The notes beneath the pieces are model-generated. The model was not told the DNA's origin and ran no database searches. It worked only from the letters and a program-made list of their open reading frames with translations. From contig NC_015312.1 in the NCBI RefSeq assembly GCF_000196675.2, positions 1,302,001-1,366,000 on the forward strand: a stretch of 64,000 bases of DNA, given 5' to 3'. Position 1 is the first letter of the stretch, and every line of letters begins with the position of its first letter. The translations under genes and the position numbers were made by a program. This document shows, piece after piece, positions 1-9,144 of the stretch. This stretch comes from Pseudonocardia benzenivorans CB1190 (lineage in GTDB: Bacteria; Actinomycetota; Actinomycetes; Mycobacteriales; Pseudonocardiaceae).

Positions 1-267
1 GCACCACGGGTGTAGCGCTGGCTCGCTCGTGCACTGCCGTGGTAGGTCAGACAGTCGCATCATCAGCACGGCGCGGTGCTCCAGTGGCAGGCCACATACT
101 CCGCACCACCGGTTGAGCAAGGCGCGGCCCATTCGTTCGCGGTCGACCGAGCCGAACAGGTATCGACCGTCGGTCGTGCGGGGCGTGACCCAGGGCACGA
201 CGAGACCGCCCACGGTCGGGAGGTGCTGTAGCGACAACGGGATCGGGGGCACGGTGACGTCGTTCAT
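1..267 (-). CDS. hypothetical protein, 3' end outside window
   Basis: An open frame runs leftward from ATG at 267 to the window edge with no stop in 89 codons, so the C-terminus is missing. An AGGAG-type ribosome binding site lies just upstream. The visible protein has a Cys pair in WCGVCGLPLEH and another Cys further on, which could bind zinc. It is the most downstream visible member of the leftward array 1-9,844. I do not recognise the family; the DNA-binding or metal-binding idea is inference only. Confidence 0.6.
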   Translation of the reverse strand, partial: MNDVTVPPIPLSLQHLPTVGGLVVPWVTPRTTDGRYLFGSVDRERMGRALLNRWCGVCGLPLEHRAVLMMRLSDLPRQCTSEPALHPWC

Positions 268-392
268 GATCCTTTCTCCTGTCTCCATGGGGTTATGGCA
301 TCGCGCACGCACGCGAAGGCCCGTGCGCGACGCTGAAAGTGGGTGAATGACGGCCAGGCGACTAGCCCGCGTCGGACTCGACTGCCGGCCTG

Positions 393-1643
393 TCAGGCTG
401 CGCGTGACGTCGTGTCACGTGCGCGCTTGTTGGTGTGGCTGCCGATGCGGAGTTCGAGCCGCACGGTCTGGTTGTGGCAGCGGTACAAGGCGCGCGGGTC
501 GAGCCAGTCGGTGTCCCGGCCGTCGTCCGGCACGAGGCCGATGGCGGTGCGTACGCCGAGATCATCATCAGCGTCGGTGAACAACGTGCCGGCGCCGAGC
601 GTGATCTCCTCACCGACCGAGGGCGTGACGGGTGCGAGGGACCGCGCGATGTCGCCACAGTGGCCGGAGTGGCGGGTCTCGACCACGATCGCGACGAGTC
701 GTCCCGGTTGTCCGACGGGTGCGTTGTCGAACGAGACGTAGTCCTCGGCGTCCGGGCCGGTGAGCAGGAAGACGGTGCCGTAACGGTCGGACTGGCGCTC
801 GAACCTCGGCCACCATAGTCGGCCCTGGCCGAGGTCGATCGTGGCTGTTTCCTCGGTGCATTCCGCGGTTGCGTCTTGCTCGGCGGCGGGGATGATGTCG
901 GCCATGGACAGGTCGTTGCGGAACCGGTGCCCGATCTCGGCTTCCAAGTCGGCGTACTCGGCAGCCAGTTCCGGGCGTAGTTGCGCGGCGCGAACGAGAT
1001 CCGCGCGGCTGGCAAGTACGCAGAGGGAGCACGACAGCCGGGTCATGCCCTGGTCGTAGGCCGGGTGGTACGGCACGCCGGACGCATGGATGCGTTGCCA
1101 TACCTGGGTTTCGGTCCAGTCGTGAATCGGAAGCCAGGTGTCGACGGTGCGCCGGCCGCTGCTGGCGGCCTCGTCACGGCTCAGGCGAGCCTTCTTCAGC
1201 CGTGCCCGCGATTCCTCAGCGCGCAGGCCCATGCAGTTCAGCACGCGGGCCGGACGGCCCAGATCACCGAGCTCGGCGACCAGTTGCGTGATGAGTTTCC
1301 TTGCAGGACCTCGCTTCTGATCCGAAGTGCAGTAGCGAGCCGAGGCCGAAGGCCAACGCCCGCGGCGGCGAACCTGGTCGAGGAGCAGCCCTTGCTCGCG
1401 GTGGCGTTGTTCGTAGCGCACCCCGTAGTGCCCAGCCTGGGCACGGGCGAGTTCACTGGTACCGGGCCACTCGACGTGTCCGAGCGCGCAGTGCAAGACC
1501 GTGATGCGATCGAGAACTCCCGCGGCCTCGGCGAGGACACAGACCTCATCGAGCATTGCTTGCGAGTCCTTGCCGCCGCTGCTGTTGACGAGGATGACGT
1601 CATAGGCGGCGAGGTCCGGCATTTCGGTGGTTGACGCGTGCAT
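393..1643 (-). CDS. PAPS reductase-like / ATP-pyrophosphatase family protein with C-terminal extension
   Basis: 416 aa. The PP-loop SGGKDSQ is at residues 22-28, which is the signature of adenylate-forming PAPS/APS reductases and related enzymes such as DndC. A CSLC pair follows near residue 210. About 180 further residues, not part of the usual PAPS reductase fold, follow; they are rich in Asp and Trp and I do not recognise them. The start at 1643 has a GAGGTG site 6 nt upstream. Such enzymes are common on actinomycete phages and plasmids, where they may act in DNA or nucleotide modification rather than sulfate assimilation. No dnd partners are visible here, so the substrate is unknown. Confidence 0.8.
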   Translation of the reverse strand: MHASTTEMPDLAAYDVILVNSSGGKDSQAMLDEVCVLAEAAGVLDRITVLHCALGHVEWPGTSELARAQAGHYGVRYEQRHREQGLLLDQVRRRGRWPSASARYCTSDQKRGPARKLITQLVAELGDLGRPARVLNCMGLRAEESRARLKKARLSRDEAASSGRRTVDTWLPIHDWTETQVWQRIHASGVPYHPAYDQGMTRLSCSLCVLASRADLVRAAQLRPELAAEYADLEAEIGHRFRNDLSMADIIPAAEQDATAECTEETATIDLGQGRLWWPRFERQSDRYGTVFLLTGPDAEDYVSFDNAPVGQPGRLVAIVVETRHSGHCGDIARSLAPVTPSVGEEITLGAGTLFTDADDDLGVRTAIGLVPDDGRDTDWLDPRALYRCHNQTVRLELRIGSHTNKRARDTTSRAA

Positions 1644-1759
1644 GAGTCACCTCTTCATTAACGTGACGCGATTTGATGTCCTGAGTGGACGAACAATGGA
1701 GCTGTCCGGCGGTGCGCGAATGGCGCGAGCGCGGGGTCGACGCTCGCGCGATCGGTTTG

Positions 1760-2026
1760 TCAGCCCTCGAACGTGACGTCGCCCTGGACGCAGATGCGCA
1801 GTGGAACCGTGCTGTCCTTGTCGCTGCGCAGCAGCCACGACTCGGTGTCGTCGAGATCGATCGAAACTCGGAACTGCCGGCTGGCCGGATCGACGTAGAG
1901 CGCGACGTGGACTCCGGCGACGGTGATCGTCGGCCGTTCGTCCTCGTTCGTCATCGGCTCGAAGATGGCGGCACGGTTGGCCGTATCGGCGACGACAGAC
2001 AGATCGGTGTTGGCGGCGCTGTTCAT
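1760..2026 (-). CDS. hypothetical protein
   Basis: 88 aa, unrecognised. A start at 2026 was chosen over one at 2059 because GAGGAG sits 6 nt before it. The middle looks beta-rich (PTITVAGVHVALYVD) and the C-terminus has alternating hydrophobic and acidic residues, suggesting a small soluble domain. It lies between the PAPS-like gene and another small gene in the same direction and is probably cotranscribed with them. Confidence 0.65.
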   Translation of the reverse strand: MNSAANTDLSVVADTANRAAIFEPMTNEDERPTITVAGVHVALYVDPASRQFRVSIDLDDTESWLLRSDKDSTVPLRICVQGDVTFEG

Positions 2027-2145
2027 GATGATCTCCTCGGAAGGCGTGCAGCCCCTCATCGCCGGCCCGCGCGGACGCGGGCCGGTGTGGCGTGGATGCG
2101 GGTAGGTGGTCCGACCGCGTGGCCGGGGAACCGCGGTACCTGGTG

Positions 2146-2577
2146 CTAGCGGGCGGCGTCTGGCCCGCGCTCCGCCGCGGTGATGTCGCGGTGGTCCGTG
2201 CTGCGGTAGCTGGTGTCACGGTCGCTCGTGGGCGTCCAGCCCAGCGCGGCCAGCAGCGGCCGGACACCGGCCCACCACCCACCAGGAAACCGCCGGAAGA
2301 GCCATTCCTCGGCGGTGTAACGGTCTAGGTCGGCAGCGGGCCGCGGGATCACGATCGAGGTGGGACTCAAGCTGAACAGGTCGATCGTGATCACGAGAGC
2401 GCGGAAGGTGCCGCCAGACGCGGGACCGATCATGCTGGCGCTGGGTGCTGCGTTGATCAGCGTGGCGTGGTTCCGGGTGGCGTCACCGGGGGCCCACCAC
2501 GCCCAGCGCGGGCGTTCCGTGGGGACGTCGATCTCGGCGATGAGTTGCCGGGCATCGTGAATGTCGTAGGTAGTCAT
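2146..2577 (-). CDS. hypothetical protein
   Basis: 143 aa, unrecognised, soluble, Trp-rich (PRWAWWAPGD near the N-terminus and FPGGWWAGVRPLLAALGW towards the C-terminus). An AAGGAG site precedes the ATG, with longer than usual spacing (about 13 nt). No transmembrane segment or signal peptide is visible. Member of the leftward array; the function cannot be inferred from context. Confidence 0.65.
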   Translation of the reverse strand: MTTYDIHDARQLIAEIDVPTERPRWAWWAPGDATRNHATLINAAPSASMIGPASGGTFRALVITIDLFSLSPTSIVIPRPAADLDRYTAEEWLFRRFPGGWWAGVRPLLAALGWTPTSDRDTSYRSTDHRDITAAERGPDAAR

Positions 2578-2692
2578 GGCGGTTCGAGCTCCTTCGGATG
2601 TGTATCAGCCCATGCAGCGCGATGCCCGCTCCGTGGCGAGTTGGTGCTGGGGAGGGCACCGCGCTGAGGTGCGTAGCTGGTTGCCGGAGTGG

Positions 2693-3076
2693 TCAGAAGT
2701 GGCGGTGTCGCCGGATGGAATGCTCGACAGCGATGGTGATCGTGTCGCCGTTGGTCTGCACGCTCGCGTCCTGGTAGAGCGGCCAGGACCAGACGCAGTC
2801 GCGCCCGTCGCAGTAGATGCGGACGTGCCCGTCGTCGTTTTCCTGGAGTACCAAGGGAAGTCGGTGCCGCTCGGGCTCCGGGCGGCGGGGCGCGTTGCCC
2901 GGCAGGGTAAGGCGTGAGCCGTCGTGAAATCCCACGTCGACCCCGCGCTCGGCGAGATGCTGCACGACGTGGCTGACCAGGTCTTGCGCGTTGACCTTGC
3001 CGACGGCCGAGCCGGGCCGAGCGGGATTTTCGAGGTAGTTGTGCACCAGGTCTTCCAGCGTTTCGACCAGAAGCAT
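2693..3076 (-). CDS. hypothetical protein
   Basis: 127 aa, unrecognised. The N-terminal third looks helical (VETLEDLVHNYL and LVSHVVQHLAERG). The C-terminal half is beta-like with one Cys pair spaced C-x4-C (IYCDGRDCVW). An AAAGGA site lies upstream of ATG 3076. It is followed 40 bp later by the end of the zinc-binding coiled-coil gene at 3119-3934 and is probably in the same transcript. Confidence 0.65.
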   Translation of the reverse strand: MLLVETLEDLVHNYLENPARPGSAVGKVNAQDLVSHVVQHLAERGVDVGFHDGSRLTLPGNAPRRPEPERHRLPLVLQENDDGHVRIYCDGRDCVWSWPLYQDASVQTNGDTITIAVEHSIRRHRHF

Positions 3077-3118
3077 CGGTGAATCCTTTCGCGAGAACGG
3101 GTTGCCTGCCGGGAGCGA

Positions 3119-3934
3119 TTAGCCCCAGTTGCGGTGTTCGCGGTTCCACTTGGCTTCGACCTTGGGCGCCAGTTCGGCGCGCAGGTCGTCCTCGGTCCGG
3201 CCGTGTTTGGCGGCGAGCGCGGCCAGGATGAGCTGCGCATCCTCGTGGTACTCGGCGATGGTGTCGCGGTGGAACGCGAGGTTGCGCTTGGTCAGGAGCC
3301 GGGCGTAGGACAGCGCGTCGATGTAGGAGCGCCGCGCGGTGAACTCGGTGTCGATCTGCCCGTATTGCTTGGTGCGTAAGGGTGTTCCGTCAGGTGCGGT
3401 GATCGCTTTGGCGGCTTTGGCTTTCGCGCGTTCGGCCTTCTCCGCTTCCCGCGCGAGTTGCTCGGGGGTCTTGATCCGGCTGGGCCGGTTGCGGACCTCG
3501 ACCGGCGCGCTGGGGTAGCACTCGGTGCACGCGGCCTTGCCGGCCTGCTCGACGATCTCGGTCTCGTCGTGCCCGGAGAACTGGGTGAGCCAGGCGAACC
3601 GCGTGGACGGGAAGCACGTTCGGCACAGCATGGTGCGGTGGACGTGGCCTCCGGTGTTGAGGACCAGCCAGGCGCGGGTCCAGCCGCCCCGGCGTTCGAA
3701 CTCCGCATCGAGGGGGCGCGCGGCGGCCTCGCACTCGGCGATCGTCTGGCGGGCCTGTTCGATCCGGGGCTGCAACTCGGTCGCGTACTCGGCCATGCCG
3801 TCGTTCACCAGACGGCGGACGCGGGCGGTGAGCCCGTTGACGGTGTCGGTGGCCTTGGCATGCTCGATACCGAGCCGGGCGAGCTCTTCGTCGATCTCGG
3901 ACGGGGTTGCGGTCGTGGGGTCGTCGATGGGCAT
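3119..3934 (-). CDS. coiled-coil protein with putative zinc site, hypothetical
   Basis: 271 aa. Residues about 10-80 are Glu/Ala/Arg-rich and likely form a coiled coil. A central segment carries HVH (97-99), CRTC (104-107) and CTEC (136-139), a plausible zinc-binding core. Residues 155-180 are a charged Lys/Ala/Glu stretch, then a C-terminal helical part. GAGGTG precedes the ATG at 3934. The layout is frequent among actinophage and plasmid proteins of unknown function. No catalytic motif seen. Confidence 0.65.
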   Translation of the reverse strand: MPIDDPTTATPSEIDEELARLGIEHAKATDTVNGLTARVRRLVNDGMAEYATELQPRIEQARQTIAECEAAARPLDAEFERRGGWTRAWLVLNTGGHVHRTMLCRTCFPSTRFAWLTQFSGHDETEIVEQAGKAACTECYPSAPVEVRNRPSRIKTPEQLAREAEKAERAKAKAAKAITAPDGTPLRTKQYGQIDTEFTARRSYIDALSYARLLTKRNLAFHRDTIAEYHEDAQLILAALAAKHGRTEDDLRAELAPKVEAKWNREHRNWG

Positions 3935-3940
3935 GGTGGT

Positions 3941-4498
3941 TCACCTCGGAACGGGTTCGGGCCAGGCCGTGTCGGCCAGGCGGGGGCGTGGGAAGGCGTC
4001 GCCGGTGCGCCAGGCGCGGATGGCGGGGGCGAGTTCGCTGGTGACGGCGCGGTCGAGGTCGCGGATGTCGATCGCGGTCCGGCCGGTGCGGCGGGCGTCG
4101 GCCCACAGGTCGAGGACCTTGGTGAGGCTGTCGGCCAGCAGCGCGGTCAGCGCGGTGGGCGGGTAGTCCTCGGCGACCGCGGCCAGCAGCCCGGCCATCT
4201 CGGTCAACGGCAAGCCGGGGGTGGTGTAGTGGTCGAGCTGGCGGACCGGCAGCGTGACCACGTTCTCGGGTCCGGGCTCGGCGCCGGCCAGGGTGACCGC
4301 GCCGAGCTGGACGTCGGCGCCGAGTTGGAAGACGTAGCCCCAGAGGCCCATGCGGGTGGTCGCGCGGGTGAGCGACTGGCGCGGAAGGTGGCGGGCCCGT
4401 GCCACGTCGAGCGCCTTGGCGCGGTTGGCGGGCACGGTGAGCACGTCGTCCAGGTGGGCCCGTGACAGGTCGAGGCGGTCGTAGAACTTCACGAACAC
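3941..4498 (-). CDS. hypothetical protein
   Basis: 185 aa from a GTG start at 4498 preceded by GGGGAG. Unrecognised. The sequence is mostly helical and hydrophobic-patterned (MAGLLAAVAEDYPPTALTALLADSL) but without a clear membrane span or known motif. It ends 6 bp before the next leftward gene (3934), so the two are probably translated from one message. Confidence 0.65.
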   Translation of the reverse strand: MFVKFYDRLDLSRAHLDDVLTVPANRAKALDVARARHLPRQSLTRATTRMGLWGYVFQLGADVQLGAVTLAGAEPGPENVVTLPVRQLDHYTTPGLPLTEMAGLLAAVAEDYPPTALTALLADSLTKVLDLWADARRTGRTAIDIRDLDRAVTSELAPAIRAWRTGDAFPRPRLADTAWPEPVPR

Positions 4499-4531
4499 GA
4501 GGGACTCCCCTTTCGGTGTGGTGGCGCGGGT

Positions 4532-5119
4532 TCAGGCGCGGGTATGGGCGAGTGCGCGGGGTGGCAGAGCGGTGGTGGTCCAGCCGTAGAGGTCGAAGAC
4601 CTGGCGGGCGTGGGAGCGGCAGTAGAGGTCGAAGGCGCCGCCCTGGCCGGCGTGGGTGGCGCGGCGGTGGCAGTAGCGCGGGGGTCGGCCGTCGCCGAAC
4701 TCGGTTTGCCAGGTGCACGCGCGCAACCGGTGGACGCGGATGACGAGGCCAGGGCCGCCGTTGATGCCGGCCCAGCGGCCTCCGTCGACGTCGGTGGCGT
4801 GCCAGACGTAGCGGGTCCACATCCCGCCGGACGGGGTGTAAGTGCGCCGGCCGACCTGGTGGACGTCGTGGGGGTCGATCGTGGCCAGGTGCCCGCCGGG
4901 CCAGGTGGTCAGCGCGCGACCGGCCGAGGACACGTAGGCGACGAACGTGTTCGCGCGGGTCATCGCGTGGCGTTCGCGTTCGTCCGAGCACGGGTAGCAG
5001 CTCGTGGCGCCGGTGGTGGGGTCGATCGCGCGGCCGGTGCCGATCCCGCTGGGGTCCGGGGTGGGCGGGTGGCCGCAGTCGAGGATGTCCGCCACGGGGG
5101 CGGTGAAGGAGGTGGTCAT
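4532..5119 (-). CDS. hypothetical protein with Cys/His metal-site motifs
   Basis: 195 aa. Near the N-terminus there is DCGHP followed by CYPC, and near the C-terminus a Cys/His group (RYCHRRATH, then YCRSHAR). These may bind zinc. A GAAGGGA site precedes ATG 5119. The family is not recognised. Neighbours on both sides point the same way and are equally uncharacterised. Confidence 0.65.
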   Translation of the reverse strand: MTTSFTAPVADILDCGHPPTPDPSGIGTGRAIDPTTGATSCYPCSDERERHAMTRANTFVAYVSSAGRALTTWPGGHLATIDPHDVHQVGRRTYTPSGGMWTRYVWHATDVDGGRWAGINGGPGLVIRVHRLRACTWQTEFGDGRPPRYCHRRATHAGQGGAFDLYCRSHARQVFDLYGWTTTALPPRALAHTRA

Positions 5120-5215
5120 GGCGGCATCGGTCCCTTCAGGCCGGTGACGAGCGGAATCGGGAATGCGTAGGCCGGCCGTTCGGCCACCGGAGGCGGCTCG
5201 AACGGCCGGAGGTGA

Positions 5216-5800
5216 TCAAGTGAGGTGTCCGAAGGTGGCCAGCAGCCGGGCGAACTCGGCCACCCGGTCGTGCGGGACGCGGACCGTGAACACCGAGTCG
5301 GACGCGCCCGAGCGCACGCAGACGCGTCCGTGGACGCCTGCGTCGACCGTGCCGAAGTGGAAGTCGGTGGCCTGGTCTCGGCGCTGCACGCCCAGGCGGG
5401 CCGCGACGGTCACGGCGAGTTGCTCGCGAGCGGCGGCGATGCCGTCGCTGGCGTGCTTCTCGTCCCGGGCCGCGTGCAGCGCGGCCTCGTAGTTCGGCAG
5501 CAGCCGGCGCCGGATCTCGTGGGCGATCATGTCGGGCGGTTTGCCCTGGTCGACGGTGATCTTGTGGTCCTGCTTGTGGTCCTGCGGGACGTGGTTGCGC
5601 AGGAAGCCGAGGTGACCGGTGATGATCAATCGGCCCTGGTCGGTCTTGCGGCCGGTGGTGGTGCCGTCGATCAGGTCGAGGACCTGATCGTTCGGTCCGG
5701 CGAGGTGTGCTTCCGAGCCGTCGTCGGCCTTGCCGGTGTAGGCGCGCCACCCGGTTCCGAGGTGCTCGGCGACGGTGTGCGCGAGGTCGAGGGTGGTCAT
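5216..5800 (-). CDS. hypothetical protein
   Basis: 194 aa, soluble, unrecognised. A GGGAGAA site precedes ATG 5800. The N-terminal 60 residues resemble a mixed alpha/beta domain (VAEHLGTGWRAYTGK), the middle is helical and charged (NYEAALHAARDEKHA), and the C-terminal 50 residues are beta-like. It is one of the genes in the leftward array; no functional clue beyond context. Confidence 0.65.
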   Translation of the reverse strand: MTTLDLAHTVAEHLGTGWRAYTGKADDGSEAHLAGPNDQVLDLIDGTTTGRKTDQGRLIITGHLGFLRNHVPQDHKQDHKITVDQGKPPDMIAHEIRRRLLPNYEAALHAARDEKHASDGIAAAREQLAVTVAARLGVQRRDQATDFHFGTVDAGVHGRVCVRSGASDSVFTVRVPHDRVAEFARLLATFGHLT

Positions 5801-5940
5801 GGAGTTCTCCCGTGGGTCGGCGGCCAGCCCGAGACGCGCCGGCCGAACTGGTGGTGAGGTACGGCGGCAACCGGCGCACGACGGGGCGCCGGCCGACCGT
5901 CAACGGGGACGGCCGACCGGCGGGAAAGGAGAGACGGAGG

Positions 5941-6816
5941 TCAGCGGCAGTGGCCGGTGATCTGGACCAGGTGGGCCATGTCGACCACGGGCCCGGCCCA
6001 GTAGCGGACGTGGGCCGGTTCGTTGCCGATTCCCCAGACGGAGAGCCGGAAATCGGGGTCGCTTGGGCAGGCCCACACGGAGCGCTGACCGGGCCCGTTG
6101 GGCGCGGGGGCGCCGTGTTCGTCGCATCGGTCATCGACGACTAGGCCCCCACCCCAGGACGACCGCAGGTGCGCGAACACCCGGACGTACGAGGCGTCGA
6201 ATGGCGCGGTGTGCGCTTCCTGTCGGGTCGCTGCCCATTCGGCCAGTGCGTCCGCGGACAACGGCCGGCGGGAGGTGATCACGGCGCGCACGGCGTCGGC
6301 GTCGGTGAGCCGGCCGTGGTCGCTGCTGTCCGCGTAGGCCAGTGCGCACGGCCCGGTGAACCACAACGTGATCCACTGCGGGCCGCGATGCCAGCCGCGC
6401 GCATAGCCGCGCCGGTCGCCCAACTCGGTGATCGGGATCGGCGGCAACACGCCGTCCAGGCCCCGGTCCGGTCGGGGCGTCCACCCGTGTGCGCGGAGGT
6501 CGTCGTCCACGATCGGGTAGATCATGTCTGTGGTCCGGGCGCCGGAGTAGCCGCGTGCCGCGCGGCTCAACGTGTCCGCCAAGCCGTTCATGCGGCCGGT
6601 GACGTTGCGCAGGCCCTGCACCGGCATGGGGTGCGAGCTCAGTGCGTCGTCGTGCAGGTCGGCGACCTGGCAGCGGAGTTCCTCCGCGAGCCTGGCGAGG
6701 CTGGTGAGGCTGGCGGCCTGCACGCGGTTCGCCGTCTCCAGAGACTCGGCCCGTGCGCGTTCCCGGTCGAGTTCCGCGCGCAGTGTGTCCAGTGTGGTCG
6801 GGTGGTCGCTGGTCAT
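5941..6816 (-). CDS. hypothetical protein with N-terminal coiled coil
   Basis: 291 aa from ATG 6816. A more upstream start at 6912 exists but would run through the intergenic spacing typical of this array; the site before 6816 (AAAGCGAG) is only fair, so the start is uncertain. Residues 8-50 are Glu/Arg/Ala-rich and likely coiled. The remainder has many Trp residues (GWHRGPQWITLWF, RSSWGGG) and no recognised motif. Unknown function. Confidence 0.6.
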   Translation of the reverse strand: MTSDHPTTLDTLRAELDRERARAESLETANRVQAASLTSLARLAEELRCQVADLHDDALSSHPMPVQGLRNVTGRMNGLADTLSRAARGYSGARTTDMIYPIVDDDLRAHGWTPRPDRGLDGVLPPIPITELGDRRGYARGWHRGPQWITLWFTGPCALAYADSSDHGRLTDADAVRAVITSRRPLSADALAEWAATRQEAHTAPFDASYVRVFAHLRSSWGGGLVVDDRCDEHGAPAPNGPGQRSVWACPSDPDFRLSVWGIGNEPAHVRYWAGPVVDMAHLVQITGHCR

Positions 6817-6877
6817 TGTGGGTGCTCGCTTTCGTCGGTCGAATTGCGTGAATGTGCGAAGGTGATGGGAAAGGGGG

Positions 6878-7447
6878 TCACTGTTCGGCGAGCACGCGGT
6901 CGAGCTGATCAAGGAAGTAGTCGACGTCCGTGTTCGGGCGCATCGCGTCGCCCGAGGGCATCCAGTCGAAGTCGTCGACGTAACCGGTGCTGGCGACCTG
7001 GTCGAAGGTGTCGACGTAGTCGGAGTGGTTGCATTCGCAGCAGTCCGGAGCGGTCACCGGGTACAACTGACTGCCGACGTTCCGGGACGCGGTAGCCAGC
7101 GCGCGGTCACGGAAGGTTGGCGCGGTGTAGGTGGCAATCGCGGTGACCACACGAGCGGCCGGGAATCGGGCGAACAACTCGGCCAACACGTCGTAGTGGG
7201 CGTGCCAACACGCCGAAATCGTGCGGCGCCTGCCGTTCGGGCCGGTGCCCTTGCCGAACGCGGACGCGCTTCCCTTGGCGCCGGAGCCTGCCGTGTCGGT
7301 GGCGCGGAGGGTGAACGTGGCGCGGGGGCCGGCGCGGTTGCTGCGATCCTCGCCCGTGCGCACGGTGATGTTTCCGTCGTAGAGCGCGCTGGACACGTCG
7401 CGTACGACGTGGTGAATATCGGTGAGGGACACGCCGTACACGAACAT
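6878..7447 (-). CDS. hypothetical protein
   Basis: 189 aa with a strong AAGGAG site before ATG 7447. There is a CCEC group near residue 143 and an acidic C-terminus (YVDDFDWMPSGD, then DVDYFLDQLD). No family recognised. The acidic tail and small size recall plasmid or phage accessory proteins, but that is only an analogy. Confidence 0.65.
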   Translation of the reverse strand: MFVYGVSLTDIHHVVRDVSSALYDGNITVRTGEDRSNRAGPRATFTLRATDTAGSGAKGSASAFGKGTGPNGRRRTISACWHAHYDVLAELFARFPAARVVTAIATYTAPTFRDRALATASRNVGSQLYPVTAPDCCECNHSDYVDTFDQVASTGYVDDFDWMPSGDAMRPNTDVDYFLDQLDRVLAEQ

Positions 7448-7632
7448 GGTTGAGCTCCTTTACTGATTCGGAAACGGTGGTGATGACGTGCGCGCGGATG
7501 AGTCGAACAATCCGCAACGGAAAATCAGACCGTTGCAATCGTTGCGCGCGGGTTAGAGCTGCGCCCGTCATGAACGGGCGCCGAGAAACGGGGCTGACTA
7601 TCGGTGACATGTCCGGGCGAGCTGGACTGTGG
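7448..7632. other. short intergenic stretch
   Basis: About 185 bp between two leftward genes. Apart from the AAGGAG site serving ATG 7447 I see no gene, strong hairpin or clear promoter. Confidence 0.4.
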
Positions 7633-7941
7633 TTAGATCCAGGAATCGACGCGGTGGACGGTTGCACCGCATTTCTTGGCGATGTAGTCCGCAGCGTCCG
7701 CCAGGGTTGAGAATCGGTAGCGGTAGGCGGACAGCGGCACCGGAGTGGGCGCCCCGTCGGTGGAATCGATGCGCCAACGTCCGCGCGGTGCGCGTTCGCA
7801 GGCGACGAACGCGCACCCGTCACGGGTGAACGCGACCGCGCTATCGGCGTCTTGTTCGCCGTAGGTGTCGTCAGTCATGACGTAGCCGTTTTGGGCGTAC
7901 TGAAAGTGGAGCTCAACGACGGTGTCCGTGTCGGTGGACAT
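7633..7941 (-). CDS. hypothetical protein
   Basis: 102 aa with GGGAG before ATG 7941. The start of the protein is acidic and polar, followed by a segment with paired Cys (DGCAFVACERAPRGRW) and a C-terminal alternation of helix and strand (FSTLADAADYIAKKC). Such an arrangement suggests a compact alpha/beta domain. Not recognised. Confidence 0.65.
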   Translation of the reverse strand: MSTDTDTVVELHFQYAQNGYVMTDDTYGEQDADSAVAFTRDGCAFVACERAPRGRWRIDSTDGAPTPVPLSAYRYRFSTLADAADYIAKKCGATVHRVDSWI

Positions 7942-7992
7942 GTGGTCTCCCTTGGCGTTTTCCGGTCTGGGTAGGGGTTGCGTGAGCGGGCT

Positions 7993-8292
7993 TCAGGCCC
8001 AGCGCGGTTGGAATTCCTCGCGCAGTCCGTCAAAGGTCCACGCGCCGAAAATGCGGAACTGTCCACAATGCACGCGCACGTGTGCGCGCGGGACACAACC
8101 GTTTGGGGTGAACGTGGTGTGTTCGCCACGTCGGTAGGCGCCGCGTGTAGCGGTGACCAAGACGGCGATTTCGCCGCGCGGGGTGTATCCGGTCACCTTG
8201 GCCGGTACGAGTCCGGAGAAACTGTCCAGGAAGATAAGATCACCGATCCGAATCACGGTCGTCCGAATCGAATGGCGTTGCGTGTCAGTCAT
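7993..8292 (-). CDS. hypothetical protein
   Basis: 99 aa. ATG 8292 was preferred over a start 12 nt upstream because GAGTGAGG is well placed for it. The N-terminal half reads like a small beta barrel (VIRIGDLIFLD, AKVTGYTPRGEIAVLV), the kind of fold used by KOW/Tudor-like nucleic-acid-binding domains, but no specific motif supports a named family. Confidence 0.6.
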   Translation of the reverse strand: MTDTQRHSIRTTVIRIGDLIFLDSFSGLVPAKVTGYTPRGEIAVLVTATRGAYRRGEHTTFTPNGCVPRAHVRVHCGQFRIFGAWTFDGLREEFQPRWA

Positions 8293-8314
8293 TGCGAGCC
8301 TCACTCGGGATGCG

Positions 8315-9130
8315 TTAGGCGGCTGACTGGTAGCCCGTGCCGGGACAATTGGCGAGATTGGGCAGGTAGACGGTTCGGAAGTCGTTCCACGCGCGTTCGG
8401 AATTCGCGCGGGCCCGGTTGCGTCCCCTGTCCAGCCGGTTGGGGCCGCGCCGTTGTTCGGCTTCCTGGTTGAGCCGTTGACGGGCGAGCCAGGTCACGGC
8501 CTGCACCTGGTGTGCCGAGACCCGTTCTCCCGTGCGTGCGGAGATCAGCTCCGCGGCACGGCGGTACAGGCTCACCACGTGGTCGTACTGCCGACGGGAA
8601 ACCGTTCCGTCCTTGCGACGGAACCCGTTGACCGGCGCGGAGTCGTACTCCTCGGAGGTGAGCGCGCCACCGTGCGCCACTGACAGCGCGTGCCGGTCGA
8701 TCACCACGCGCGGGTTGTCCGGGTCCTGATCTCCGCCGAACTCGATCAGGTGGGCAAAATCGCGGATCTTGGGACCGTTCAGGATGTCCTCATACCGCTC
8801 ACCGGCGAGCAACCGGTCAGCGGCGCGTTTCTGACCGGTTGTGGCGAACATTCCGGAACCGGGCCCACCAATTCCCGTACCCTCGCGCAGTACGCGAGCG
8901 GCATTAAGGACGTTGCCGATCCATCCTTGCTGGGGCGAGTAAATCGCGAGCATTCCGGCGCCGAGATGGGCGTCACCGTTCGCGATGGCGGTTGCCACGT
9001 GGTGCGCGTCGGCATACCAGCGCATTCCTTGCGCGATTTCGTCGGGTGTGGCCTGTTCCCAGTGCCACACGATGTTTTCGTGGCTCACGGGGTGTGCCCG
9101 GAACCATGGGTGATCGCTGGGGGCAGGCAT
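8315..9130 (-). CDS. hypothetical protein, resembles DUF7178-type phage/plasmid proteins
   Basis: 271 aa with AAAGGA before ATG 9130. The protein has a characteristic order: a Trp-rich N-terminus, GWIGNVLNAARVL, then KIRDFAHLIEFG, a VVIDRHALSVAHG stretch, and a C-terminal helical part ending in QVQAVTWLARQR. I associate this pattern with DUF7178 proteins of actinophages and plasmids, from memory and at moderate confidence. The VVIDRHA and QAVTWLARQR patterns recall small enzymes acting on DNA, but no reaction can be assigned. Confidence 0.65.
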   Translation of the reverse strand: MPAPSDHPWFRAHPVSHENIVWHWEQATPDEIAQGMRWYADAHHVATAIANGDAHLGAGMLAIYSPQQGWIGNVLNAARVLREGTGIGGPGSGMFATTGQKRAADRLLAGERYEDILNGPKIRDFAHLIEFGGDQDPDNPRVVIDRHALSVAHGGALTSEEYDSAPVNGFRRKDGTVSRRQYDHVVSLYRRAAELISARTGERVSAHQVQAVTWLARQRLNQEAEQRRGPNRLDRGRNRARANSERAWNDFRTVYLPNLANCPGTGYQSAA

Positions 9131-9144
9131 GACAGTTCAATCCT